From contig OX344762.1 in NCBI GenBank assembly GCA_947034895.1, positions 27,136,760 to 27,200,759 of the forward strand: 64,000 nt of DNA. Reading direction: 5' to 3'. The notes below the pieces were generated by a model that was not told where the DNA came from, made no database searches, and saw only the letters and a program-made list of their open reading frames with translations. Made by a program: the position numbers and the translations under genes. Each line of letters opens with the position of its first letter. Position 1 is the first letter of the stretch. This stretch comes from Rhytidiadelphus loreus (lineage: Eukaryota; Streptophyta; Bryopsida; Hypnales; Hylocomiaceae). This document shows positions 23,569-35,600 of the stretch, one piece after another.

Positions 23569-25658
23569 TCACATAGACTGGGCTGAGGTCGAACTTCCCT
23601 CAGTATCCGATGTCTGCGAATCTGACTCCAAAGCACAATCATCTACAAACTGGAGAACATGAGGATGTACCGAAGAGGCCTTATAAGTGGGTTTAGGGTT
23701 GAGGGAAACAAATTCTTTGGAAATCGCCTCAGCATATATAGGTAGCTGAAATGGACGTGGGGGGCTTGGGAAGAAATTCTGATTGGCAAAAAAAGGAACA
23801 TGTTTTGAGGACCTCATTTCTTCGGCTTTCCTACAAATTTCAAGAAACAACAAATTAGAATACAAGAGAATCAAATGAATCAACGAAGACCAAAAAGGAG
23901 ATTAAAGTACAACTTACTTACTGAATCGTGATGTCTTCACGATAAGCTGTGCCGGTACATCCTCGTCGTCCATGTCTGCAAGGTCATCCCGTGGTCTTGG
24001 TGGTGGCTTAGAAACGACTGAAGAAGCGCGCATGACTGGAGCGATAAGGGCTTCAAATAATGCCTTGTCTTCCTCAAATGCCAGAATATGGCGTTGCGTG
24101 GCGCGACAAGCTTGAATGCTAGAACCTACAAACATTCCAAAAAATTATTAGTACACGTGGATTGGAAATTTCTAGTTCACTGCAATGTACCGCCCAATTG
24201 GAATTCACTACAAAGAAAGCTATACCTGTAGCCGCTGTGCAGTCGACGACAACGTCTCCTTCTTCTGTTAGCCCCTCAACTAGCATCTACATAAACTGTC
24301 GGGCCTTCTCTCGAGGGCCCCTCCATGGGATGGCCCCATTCATGGTGACGTCTTCCTTGAAACAAAGGTTGGAAAGGATGTCGTCACTGCCTACGGTGAC
24401 CCCAACCGCGTCATGGGATGGAACAAATTGGAAAGGAAAATCCTCCCCAGACTTTGGACCCGCTTCCTTCACCACTAGAGAGATTGAGAAGCGCTTAGTC
24501 TGGAAGAAAACTGAAGTTAGAAGCATGTTTACGGGAATGGAAGATCAAATGAAATACACATGATACTGGAAGGGTTGGTACCGTTTTGGTTGGATCTGCA
24601 GGGGAAGTCAGATGGAGATGGTTATTGCCAAACCAAGTCAGAAGTACACGAAACTTATACTCTTGACAACATCCGAGTAGTTGGCTTCGGTGCTTTCTAG
24701 AAGGGGCAGGGTATATCACCAACAAACCGCCGTTGTCATGCAGGTACTCTTGGGCAAAGTCAAAAACAGCTACAAGCCAGTCATTGTTGAATTCATTCCA
24801 CTTGGGAATGGGTGCTGGCGGTGCAGAAATGGTTGGCACATGAAGTCCTTCGGGGACGTCAACGATGATCATATCAACTGCGGCCTGTGTGCTCAATTTA
24901 CCATCAAAGTAGCGATCTTTGTCACTGGAATGCTGCATAAATCACACAATGAATAGAATATTAGAGTGATAGGAGGACATAACTAACCACGCTCAACATA
25001 ACAATTCAGACACGTACGCTAATGAAAAGCAGACATTGAAAGGAAGGAAGTCAAGAGACAATGGTGGATGACTAACCATGTCCAAAAAGGCTTCAACATC
25101 CTTAAGTTCCTTCTCATGATCGCAGAGAGAGGCTAAGGACAAGTTTAGGATGCACTCATCAACGTCGGGAACTGGGGAAATGTTCCGAGGAGTCGGTGTC
25201 AAACCGTGCACAAGTCGCTCTTGAGTGAGAGAGAAACCAGAGGATGTATCTTTCATTTCAACTGCGCTTGTAGCTGGTTCCTGTAGGGCTGTCTCGGACT
25301 TTCGTTTTGTCCCCTTTTTCTTGCCCTTTGTTGCCTCTTTCTTTGCCTTAGCCACCATCCTCTTCTTCTTGTTGTCCTCTGTTTTTTTCTTAGCCTCTTC
25401 CCATTTCTCCTCCTTCTTCTTATCCGCCAACTCTCGTTTTGCGATTGCTTTGGCCCGGGCCTCAGGATCTAGCCCTACAAATTCATCAAATTCCGGCTCG
25501 CCAACTGCGCTGTCCTTCAATCGCTTGAACAGGGATTCTTCTTCTGGTGGAGTGGTGCCAAAATTGCACTCCAAGTACCATGGGCATGCCTGTAGATGTG
25601 GAGTGGTCCACTTTTGCAGCTGAGTCGTTGAGAACATACAGTCGACCAAAGACCTCAT
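23569..25658 (-). pseudogene. Decayed amino-methyltransferase-like gene
   Basis: Five minus-strand segments splice in phase: about 25077-25589, 24582-24932, 24226-24509, 23918-24125 and 23569-23830. Segment 1 is Lys/Glu-rich with likely nuclear-localisation runs. Segment 2 holds VDMIIVDVPEG, in the place of motif IV (normally D/S/N-P-P-Y/W) of N4/N6 amino-methyltransferases. The junction of segments 3 and 4 forms DVVVDCTAATGSS then ACRATQRHILAFEEDK, the pattern of the SAM-binding loop (D-x-F-x-G-x-G-S). Motif IV before motif I indicates the permuted (beta) order. An in-frame TAG at 24287-24289 lies just before the SAM motif, and the first segment has two competing plausible frames near 25590-25670. 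Probably non-functional, or with an unusual catalytic loop. It might be a relic of a mobile element. Confidence 0.55.
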
Positions 25659-25679
25659 TAAAAGACAACATTAACTATA

Positions 25680-27180
25680 AAAAAAAAATCTCAAGTTATG
25701 GGGTTTGAACTCTTCACCTAATACTTGTTGGTGAGAAACTTTGGTACTTTGCTACATCTTGTTTCATACATGACATCAAACTAAGACCTTTAAAGTGTCT
25801 ATTTAGTAAAGTCCCTAGTGACCAAAAAAGACAAATTTTCAATAACTAGTGACCAATAAGGACAAAATTTTAGTAACCAATGACCAAAAAGAAAAAAGAA
25901 AAAAGAAATTTTAATGACAAATTAGTATTGTGAATTTGACATATACTTATTATACACATTAAAATTGACCTTTTAGTAACTAGTGACCAAAGAAGATAAA
26001 TTTTTAGTATTGTAAATGACCTATTAGCATTGAAAATTTGTAGCATACTTATTATATGCAACCAGTTTGACCATTTAGTACTAGAAACAACATTTCAATA
26101 TTTCTTAACTAATTGGTCGTACTTAATACTACCATTTTTTTTGTAGTGATATCAATTTAATTTACACTAAAAGAAAACTGTGTTAGAATCCCTAAGAACA
26201 CGTCACCTTGTTTTCGTTAAGTTCCCATTTCAAAACGCAGTCACAACGTAGAAAAACACAGAAAAAGCGTTTTTCTATGTTTTGACTGCGTTTTGAAACC
26301 GGAATTTAATGAAAATAAGGTGACGTGTTTTCAAGGATTCTAACACAGTTTTCTTCTACTGTTAGTATTCCAATTTTAATTTGTAGTCTCCATATAAAAG
26401 AGGCCAATTTGAAAGCAAGAAATTTGAGCAAGTCACAAGCAAGGCTACATTAACAAATCTACTAAAGTATCTTCTAGGAATCTTAAAAAATGCCTTTTCA
26501 AACAATATTCTATTTTATGGGAGATTATTAAGCCACATGGCTATGGTACAGGGCCTTGCTAGACAAAATAGAGTCTAAATTAAAATACTTTTATAGAGTA
26601 GCTTCACTCATGAATATGTGTATATTTATTGGAAAGTAGTGAAAATATTTGTTAATCAAGTCACTTGATTTAGAGCATTGCTACCCTTGCTTGGAATGAA
26701 TCAAAGAATTGACTTGGTTGGACCAGGAGGGGGCTTCAAAACAAACCCACCCACCCACCATTTTGCAAGCCAAATCACCACTCTATTCTGCAAGATAGGT
26801 GGTGATGCTCTTAGAGCATGTCTCCATTGGAAATTGGAAATGGGGGGTCAAGCTTTGCTTACAGTTTAGAAAGAAAGCTCTGGCAGAGGGTCCGGAACAA
26901 TGATCTCCAAATGGATTCAAGGTAATTAGTCAAATGTTCATTTTTGGAAGACTTTTTTGAATTTTCATTGAGAGCATGAAGAAATTAAGTAGCAACTGAA
27001 CGAAATTTAGCCAGTTTTGGGATTGCTAGTCTGGAAGGTCCAATTTTGCTTTCAAGTTTTACAGATCTGGACCCCTCCAGCCACCAATGACAGTGGGCTC
27101 TTACAGCCCGTCTCCATTGGAAATCGGAACTGGAGGGCCATTCAGGTTGACCACGGACACAGAGCTCCAAAAATTCTGAA
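25680..27180. other. AT-rich intergenic region with MITEs
   Basis: No gene is supported. Repeated short phrases (agtgaccaa, agtaac) at 25800-26050 form a loose repeat. A CACTA-type MITE lies at 26165-26361. Two related patches, tctccattggaaattgg near 26821 and tctccattggaaatcgg near 27111, suggest fragments of another MITE. Confidence 0.5.
26165..26361. mobile_element. CACTA-type MITE, second family
   Basis: Starts CACTAAAAGAAAACTGTG and ends in the complement (cacagttttcttctactg). It is flanked by TTA on both sides (26162-26164, 26362-26364), a 3-bp target duplication. Internally it folds back over most of its length, sharing aaaacgcagtc with gactgcgtttt. The body differs from the 17383 family. 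Confidence 0.75.
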
Positions 27181-27502
27181 ATCTTGCTCCCGTGCCTCTT
27201 CCCCATCCTCGTCAGACAGGGCGAGTCTGCCGCGACGACGCGGTTAGCGACAGCCGGCGTCCGCGGCGAAACCGCCACCTCACCCATTCCTTCTCCTCCG
27301 TCACTTCACAAGTGGCAACATCTCTTGTTCCTTCGGTCTCTCAGCCAGCCAGCTTCTTCCTCCATTCCGTCGCAAACCCGCTCTCCCTCTCTCGCAAAAC
27401 CTGCTGCCTGCCCCTGCCGCCCTTCCCTCCTCTCGCCAATCATCGCCCTCGGGCACCTCTTAAGTCACAGACGCGCCGCTCGCTAACTGATTTGATCAGC
27501 CA

Positions 27503-28891
27503 GTAAGTTATTTCATTTTCGCCAGGTGCGTGTCTCCGGCCGTGTCAATTGCACGGCCTCTAATTCCTCGCCATGGAAGCTGTCGATCGTCTCGTTTGGA
27601 ATCCGGCTATGGATGGATCGTTCTGTTCGGTTTTTGTTATCAGGATTTTTTGATATTAGGATTTTTCGGTATGAGGATTTTATGCTATGAAGTCCGTCGC
27701 CGTTGTCTGGTGTCATTCGTTGCTGGAGACTCACCTCGTATAGGACTACCATGTTTGGAGCTTTTGTGTTCTGTTTGTTATTGATGTCGTGGCGTGCTTC
27801 TTCGAGGTGCGATTGTGCCCTGTCATTTTCTGATCTTTCACCACAATTTTTCATTTTTGCGAATTTTGAAATTTTATTGAATTTCTGTGAATTTCTGAGG
27901 GGGACCTAGGCCTTGACTGTTAATTTTGTTTGTTTTATTTTAATTTTTAACTTTATTGGTGCTGTGTACCTTTGGTGCGCACATACCTCTGTGCTTGCTA
28001 CCTCAGTTTAACCTTTGGATCTTCTAAGTAGCTGTGATTCGTCGATGTCTGCCGGATACTGGTCTAGGTATTTAGATCAGTTGTTATTGTTACGACAATA
28101 GGTGGATCTTCGATTTGTTACGCTGTTTGTGAATTTTGTTCCTGTTCTACGAAGCTGTAGAATCTAGGTGTAATTTGTGGCCTTCGGATGACTTGCTCTT
28201 GCGCTCATCGCATAGGGTTTGGGAATTGTGTGCAATTGAGTTACTTCGGGGTTTCGTTCATTGAGCCCTAATTATGAGATAGAGTGGCTGGATTGTCACT
28301 ATAGAGCAATGCGCCATGGCCAGAGAAATGGCTTGGATTTTTAGCTTTGTTTTGGCAAGTCGACGGCGAGCACTATTTTGGATCCGCCCTTGTCTTCACA
28401 CTAAGAGTTACTAAGACGTTGAGTTTTTAAGTATGGAGGAAGAAACATTTTGGCAGTAGGAGAAGCTTCCGAAGACCAGCAATGAAGGTTCAGATACTGT
28501 CCAATTATGGAATTGAAGTACTTGTATGTGCAAACTGTCTCTTGTTAGTATGACCGGCCCGGAAATCCTTCGCTTGCTGTTGAGACTTCATACTGATTTG
28601 ACGATACGAGGCAGCTCTGAAAATGCTTGGCAGAAACTGGATACACATTAGCAAGTCAAGCCCAGTTCGTGGGATGTTTGCATTATTGAATTTCACATGC
28701 TGGAGTTGTGAAATGCGATGTATGAGCTTTGGTTTTCGAAACTCGCGGGCTCAAACTTATTTCTGTCGTTGTGGTGATCGCATGTGGTGGAATGGGTCAG
28801 CCTTTAGACGATCTCATAGAATTCGATCCTGTTTTAACCCTTCCAGCGGTATATTATGGAAGAAGAGTATTGACCGAAGGGGATTTATCAG
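27503..28891 (+). other. Probable 5'-leader intron of phosphoglycerate mutase
   Basis: A pyrimidine-rich leader (about 27270-27500) is followed by a good donor (cca|gtaagtt at 27503). A good acceptor (tttatcag) lies 10 bases before the start codon at 28902. The ~1.4-kb span has T-rich intron composition and no conserved frame. Long leader introns are common in highly expressed plant genes. Transcript boundaries are inferred. Confidence 0.5.
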
Positions 28892-28901
28892 GTGTATCAA
28901 A

Positions 28902-31900
28902 ATGGCGGAAGGAGCAGATAGATTCAAGCTCGCTCCACATCCCAAGCTGCCCAAGGGCAAGAAGCTCATGCTGATTATCCTGGATGGTTGGGGCGAACAG
29001 ATCCCAGATGAGTTTAATGCCATTCACTGTGCAGAAACGCCAATTATGGATTACTTGAAAACGGTAACGTTCATTTTCTTTTTCCGCTTACTGATCTGGT
29101 GACTAGAACTAAACCGTCTCCCTAGACGAGTCCTATTTATTTTTCAGGCAAAGTTTGATCTCTTCCTCCTAGATCAGATTTTGAATCGAGTAGGTATTCT
29201 TATGTGTAATGGCCTTTCTAGAGTCTTATCTCAGCATGTGACGACGTAATCTTTCTCGTGTCTCGTGAAACATTTTTTTCCTAAAAGCTGCTAATTTATG
29301 ATGCATGTGCAGACTGCTCCTGAGAAGTGGAGGCTGCTCAAGGCCCACGGGGCTGCGGTGGGTCTTCCTACTGAGGAGGACATGGGCAACAGTGAGGTTG
29401 GCCACAATGCTCTTGGTGCTGGACGCATTTTCAAGCAAGGGTATGTCTTACTTGTCTAGTTTGAGTGAGAGCCCATTGATTTCTTATCAATTGTAGTTTG
29501 AGTCCTCGCTTTTAGGTTTTTGACCTTGTCGTGCAGCATGAAATGAATACGGTCGGGAGAAACATACTATTCATTTAGACAATGGTTTCAGATGCGCTTA
29601 CTTTTCCAGATCTAACGTATGAAGTTGCCAGTAGAGAAAGCTCTGTACTTAACTTGCTCTTATTTCGGTCTGCATGGAGCTTTCGAATCACTGGGACCGA
29701 GTTGTTAAGATGTTGCATCTAGAAGACTAATGTCCTGCGAAGTATTCTGTAAATAAGGATTGCCACTATGGTTGTTGAATCGAAGAGGTCTGTTCGTTCA
29801 ACGGAATCAGCTGCAGCTTGGTGTTCATGTGAAAGTTGATCTGTGCAGGGCAAGTCTTGTTGACACCGCACTGGAGACTGGTTCGATTTTTGAGGGCCCC
29901 GGTTTTAAATACGTGAAAGAAGTGCTGCCTAATGGCACCCTTCACTTGATAGGTCTCCTAAGTGATGGTGGAGTACATTCTCGTTTTGACCAACTCCAGG
30001 TTTGTGCAATCACGCTCGATAGTTTGATCGTACCCCATGATTCTGACTGATCGTGACAATAGAGTCATGCCAAATGGTGGTATTGGAAGCAATAAGGACA
30101 CAGTGGAAACTTCTCGATGGGGTGGGAAATATCGATTTTCACCTTAAGCATCTGCATTAATTGACTTACTTGGCTACAGATTTCATATGATAACGGTGTT
30201 TTCAGAACTTTCAGTTGACACAGGGCTGGGTTGTTTCTTCCTGCAGCTTCTTGTGAAAGGGTCTGCTAAGCGGGGATTTAAAAGAATTCGAGTACACGTC
30301 TTGACGGATGGTCGAGATGTTGCAGACGGCTCAAGTCTCAAATTTGTCCAGATGCTCGAAGACACATTAAAAGAAGTGCGTGAGGAAGGCTGCGATGCAT
30401 TGATTGCTTCGGGTGGTGGTCGGATGAAGGTTACTATGGATCGATATGAGGTATCTGAAGGAGATCTGGAACTTGAGCTTGTCCGTTGTGCCACGAGAAT
30501 ACATTTGACATTTAAGAATATAACGTTATCTATCCTTAAGTCAGAGTTTGGTATTTTCGTGATATCGCTGATTCAAAATTTGAACTTTGAACTAGGTGAT
30601 TTTTTCCTCACCCCTGGAGAAATCAAATCCTCATCATTCTGGGCTCTCATTTTTTACTTAAGAACTTATGTGTCTTCTGCAGAATGACTGGAATGTTGTG
30701 AAGAATGGTTGGGATGCTCAAGTTCTTGGAGAAGCGCCCCACCGCTTCACCAGCTGTCTTGAAGCTTTAAAGAAACTCAAGGAGGAGGACCCCAGCCTGA
30801 ATGATCAGTACTATCCCCCTTTTGTTATAGTTGATGGATCCGGTAAGCCTGTCGGACCCATTTTAGATGGGGATGCTGTCGTCACCTTCAACTTTCGAGC
30901 AGATCGCATGGTCATGCTTGCCAAGGCGCTTGAACACGAGGACTTCGATAAATTTGATCGAGTACGAATACCTAAAATCAAATACGCTGGTATGCTATTA
31001 TACGATGCCGATCTCAAGCTCCCGACCCATTACCTGGTGTCCCCGCCAGAGTTTACGGAAACTTCGGGTGAATACCTGGTCCACAACGAAGTCAAGTCAT
31101 GGGTGTGCAGGTGAGAGCCTGAGTCTGGTACTGCTCTTTGGTTTAGTGTCTTGCTACTCACAGCATTAATCGCGCGTTCTGAAGGGTGTAGCTTGCGAAA
31201 ATTATAAGTTGAGCCGCGATGAATTATGCTGCATTGAACTGCTCAATAGACTGAGCTTCCATCTTAAAGTAGTCTTTGTAATGGCCTTGGTTGGTGGCAT
31301 ATTTCGGATTGTCCTCTTTTGACCGATATGTTGTTTGCTTTGCAGCGAAACAGTGAAATTTGGTCATGTAACATTCGTTTGGAATGGAAATCGTTCTGGC
31401 CAGTTCAGCAAGACCCTTGAAAAGTATGTGGAAATTCCGAGCGATCAAGGTATCAGCTTCGATAAGAAACCAGAAATGAAGGCCATTGCCATAGCTTTAA
31501 AAGCTGCTGAAGCTCTTCGCAGTGGGGAATGGGACCAGGTACTTCTCCTCCCTCGTTCCGCCGTATTTGTGTCTAATGTCACTCATTTCTTTGAATCAAC
31601 GATTCTTGTTTTCTTTAATAACTTTCATTCAATACTAATAGGTGTCGATATTTGAAGCATTTTTTGCTAAAATTATCATGTGATAACTCTTCTCCATCGA
31701 TTCCTAATGTTGTACATAGTTTCATCTCAAATTTCGTAGTGCCTGATTCGTATGAGCAACATGATTGACGTGGTGGACGCTGTGTTACAGGTTCGAGTGA
31801 ACATTGCGAACGGTGATATGGTGGGTCACACAGGAAATCTTGAGGCTACCATTGTTGGCTGCACTACTACTGATAAGGCTATTAAGGTAACCCCTCCTCT

Positions 31901-32569
31901 GAGTTGGTGTAACAACAAAGTTCCTCTAGTATAATGAAACCAGTCTATTTACGCACCTGAATTTTGTCCATGTAGAATTTTGTGACCTTCATTAGTCACA
32001 CCCGGTGTTGTATGTTTTTTGCGAAATATTCCAAGACGTTTTAGAGAACTATCCCTGACGGTAACTTTTTTGCAGATAATGCTAGACGCCACAGAGGAAG
32101 TGGGAGGAATTTTCATGATCACAGCTGATCATGGCAATGCTGAAGATATGGTGAAACGGAATGCCAAGACCGGTGCACCAGTTAAAGATAAACAAGGGAA
32201 TTACCAGATACTCACATCACACACTTGTGCACCGGTAACATCAGCCTTCGCTGCTACTGCCTATCCACTTGTCTAAAGCTGTCGTTGGTTAGAATATAAA
32301 CTAAATATGCTAACTAAACTTCATATGCTAATATATGGTGTAGTTTCTATCAATCATCGTTGCTACAATGTTTGAAAATTCTAATATGATCACATGGTCT
32401 TTTGTAGGTCCCAATCGCTATTGGAGGTCCAGGTCTGCCAAAAGGTGTACAATTCAGAACAGACCTTCCCAATGCTGGACTCGCTAACGTGGCGTCGACC
32501 TTCATAAACCTTCATGGGTTTGAAGCTCCGAAAGACTACGAGCCCACATTGATTGAGATTGTTGATTGA
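28902..32569 (+). CDS. 2,3-bisphosphoglycerate-independent phosphoglycerate mutase (560 aa)
   Basis: Cofactor-independent phosphoglycerate mutase interconverts 3- and 2-phosphoglycerate in cytosolic glycolysis and uses two metal ions, usually manganese, in an alkaline-phosphatase-type fold. Nine exons keep phase throughout: 28902-29063, 29313-29440, 29849-29999, 30247-30450, 30683-31110, 31346-31538, 31791-31886, 32076-32234 and 32408-32569, giving 561 codons, the usual plant length. Diagnostic motifs are ILDGWGE (first metal site), [16 protein letters not shown] with the catalytic serine, [18 protein letters not shown], and [11 protein letters not shown] (second metal site). No transit peptide is apparent, which fits a cytosolic enzyme. 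It appears intact and is the best-supported gene in the window. Confidence 0.97.
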
Positions 32570-33080
32570 GTTTCCAGGCTGAAATTGGAGACGAGGCATC
32601 GGACAATTGCCCCATTTTGGATTGGTTTTAATTCGTCAATTCTGTGCTATTATCCAGGAAGAACCTGGCAACATTCCAGAACCCCGTAAGTTATGTATTG
32701 ATTTGAGTAATTTTGCAAAACTTCTGGAGCTTACTCTACTACATCAAAACTTTGGCAAAATAAAACATTGGTATGCATTTTATTCGATGATTTTTCTCTG
32801 ATAATATTCTATTCTACTTTAACAAAAGGTTGCCGGAGATTCTGAGGTGTCTTTTTTCAGAGCTCTGAAAATAAAGTAAGTTCACCCCATTTGTGACATT
32901 TTCTGTTCTCCAACACCTACTGTACAGTACCAGGCAACTCTCATTCGTCCACCCCTGCTGCAGCTGAAATTCAGCAGTGAACCTGTAACTTGAAAATGAC
33001 ATCAGAGGCTCAAAAATTCATGGAATTGCAAACCGTAAATTGGGTTTGAAAGATAATGAAGTCTGGTTTCATGGCATAAG
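32570..33080. other. 3' flank of phosphoglycerate mutase
   Basis: AT-rich sequence following the stop codon, presumably including the 3' UTR. No independent gene is supported; the short frames here have no domain. Confidence 0.5.
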
Positions 33081-33647
33081 GTAGGAGGCTCGAATGTTGG
33101 AGGGTCATTTAGAACCGTTCATGTAGAATCACCTATAATGGACTTGAAGTGGTCTTCAAATGGACCTTCTACTGTCATTGAATGGATCAACAAAAAAAAT
33201 GTTATTTATTATAAGAGCCACTCATTCGCTTTGCTTTCTCCATTTCTCTCTAAAAGCTGTAAGTGAACGATTTATGGAAGACCTATGGTCAGAAATAGGG
33301 ACCTATGACTCATCTTGTTTGAAAATTCATAAGTAATTCAAAAATGCTTCAAAAAATACAAAACGACTTGGGTTACAATCAGAATCTATTTTTCTTTGTC
33401 TGAAAAATGAGCTAAAAATAATCCCATACAATAAACGACATGAAAAAGGCGAACCAACCCTTAAGTGCATGCTTTAAGAGCCTCCTACTTTACTCATTTT
33501 ATTACATTGAAATAGTCAAAAAATAGAACAATAGAACATTTTGTGGCACACTATCATCTAGTGCTACTGCCCTTTGCATTAATTTGCCTTCATCCGGTGA
33601 GGCATGCTAGCAAGGAAAATTTCAAGAGTCTCCATGGATACAGCTTC

Positions 33648-34567
33648 TCATGCTTGCTCAATGCTTTTGATCAATTCATCTTTGTTGCTTGGCATGGTCT
33701 CCTTTTGTACAAAGTCTTTTAGAATCATCCATATATTCTCTATGGGATTCAAGTCCGGTGAGTTTGCAAGCCATGTAATCATTCTAATTTTATGAGCTTC
33801 TCGCCATTGTTTGGATAAGTTACTACGATGCACAAGGGTGCCATCCTCCATGAGGAAAAGACTTTGAAGATCATCATGCATATAGAAAAAGCCACTCAAT
33901 CGACCTTCGTATACAACGTCAACAAAATCAACACTTGTCCGCTTATCGGATGGCATAACAACAATGGAGCACTTGTCATAACCTATGAAAGCACCCCAAA
34001 TCATGATGGATGTGCGGCCAGATTTGAAAATGGGTACCAAGCAATCCCACAAATAACGTTCATATGGTCGTCGCCAAACCTTCACTTGTTGTGAATTTTT
34101 GCCTATCTCAAATGAAGCCTCATCTTTTATATTATATTCATCCATTTTGAAACTTTCCAAGCCTAATATTTTTGGGCAAATGCCAATCTATCGGCCTTGA
34201 ACTTGTCATTAAGAAATGGCTTCTTCGTTGCAACGCGATGACGAAATCCTATACGTTTAATCTCCTTCCGTAATGTGCACACACAAACTTCCTGGCTCAT
34301 CTTTTCTATAATGGAGACAAGTGGAATGCGTCTATTTTGTATAAGAATACGTCCTAATTCCCTTCTACCTCAATCGGTTAGTTTGCAATGTCACCATACA
34401 ACCTTATGAGTGACCATTGTTCCATAATTGTTGAATTTCTTCAATACATATTCAACAGTGGAACGTGGCATGCCTAACTTTGTTGCAATGCTACGTTGTG
34501 ACATCCCTGAACAACTCATGCCGACTATGATACCTTTTTCCTTTGTGCTCAAATGACGACTTACCAT
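33648..34567 (-). pseudogene. Tc1-like DD34E transposase, broken
   Basis: From ATG at 34567 a helix-turn-helix domain is read (LSTKEKGIIVGMSCSGMSQR ... TKLGMPRSTV), as in Tc1/pogo-type DNA-binding regions. In-frame TGA codons lie at 34391-34393 and 34370-34372. Linker sequence follows in the same frame, and a frame change near 34165-34175 leads into the catalytic domain (33648-34160). That domain shows KVWRRPYERY, MIWGAFIG, the second aspartate in LMEDGTLVHRS, and LANSPDLNPIENIW with the terminal glutamate. Thirty-four residues separate that Asp and Glu, so it is DD34E like Tc1, not the DD39D of typical plant mariner-like elements. It is inactive as written. Confidence 0.8.
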
Positions 34568-34657
34568 TTTCACACAATCAATACACTTAAAATTGCAAAT
34601 GAACCTAGTCAAATCAAAAATAATGTATGATTTGCAAGGAACATCATACCACAATGC

Positions 34658-35597
34658 ACTAGAAGAAAAACACGTCCGGCACAACCAACTACTATGCAAC
34701 TAGTGCCCTATGCAACTGTCATGCAACTAGTTTCCTCTCTATTTGCACCAAATCTAATGTAGTTGTTTTGTGTCATTGTTTTACAACATTCATTCATTGT
34801 TTTAGTTGCAAAGTAGTCATTCTGTAGTTGCAAAAAAAGACTAGGAAACAACTAGTGTCCTATGCAACTATTATGCAACTGTAAATTGACCATAGTTGTT
34901 TCCTAGTTGTACGCTAGTTGTTTCTTAGTTGCACTCTAGTTGCTTCCTAGTTGCTTTCAAAGTTCATTCCCATTCGTGTTATATCAATTGACCCATATCA
35001 ATTGTAAAGAGTACCATTAGATTGAACATATAAGACTTGTAAGTTGTTATAGTTTTATGTAATGAATTCTTTTGATAGAATTCTAAGATTTCTATAATTT
35101 GAGGGTTTCTACAATTTGTAGATTTTGTATATAAGAATTTAAAAAATAATTAAAATTCAAGAAATTTTATAATCTAGGAAATTGAATTTTGAAATCTAGG
35201 AAGAAGGTAGATCTGAAATTTTGAAATCTAGGAAGAGGGTAGATTTGAAATTTTGAAATCTAGAAAAAGGTAGATTTGAAATTCAAAAATCTAAGAAAAA
35301 GGTAGTTCTGAAATTCTAAAATCTAGAAAGGAGGTAGATCTGAAAATTTGAAATCTACAAATCATTGAGATTTATATTTTAAAATTTACAAATCTACAAG
35401 TTGCAAGCAAGTTGCACACAAGGATGAAGTTCTTTGTATGGTGTCGGATGACAAAAAACCTTGCAACTAGACTGCAACTAATGCGACTTGTCCACTGCAA
35501 CTACGGACTCTACATTGTCACCTAGTTGCAAACGTCCTATGCAACTACAAAATGAGTTGCATACTATAGTTGCAAAACCCCTCATTTTCTTCTAGTG
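34658..35597. mobile_element. Non-autonomous CACTA element, 940 bp
   Basis: Starts CACTAGAAGAAAAACACG and ends in the complement (cattttcttctagtg). It is flanked by ATG on both sides (34655-34657, 35598-35600), a 3-bp target duplication. TAGTTGCA / TGCAACTA and close variants occur many times within about 270 bases of the left end and 200 of the right, as expected of CACTA subterminal transposase-binding repeats. The interior has a ~42-bp tandem repeat and no transposase. It sits about 90 bases upstream of the Tc1-like start codon. Confidence 0.85.
35180..35378 (+). repeat. Tandem ~42-bp repeats inside the CACTA element
   Basis: About five imperfect units of the form gaaatctaggaagaaggtag followed by atctgaaattttg. 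Units drift in sequence, with gagggtag, aaaaggtag and aaggaggtag variants. Confidence 0.7.
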
Positions 35598-35600
35598 ATG

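Noticed and set aside
27184..27506. Two overlapping ~100-codon frames before phosphoglycerate mutase
   Set aside because: They fall in the CT-rich promoter/leader, are Ser/Pro/Arg low-complexity, and have no domain.
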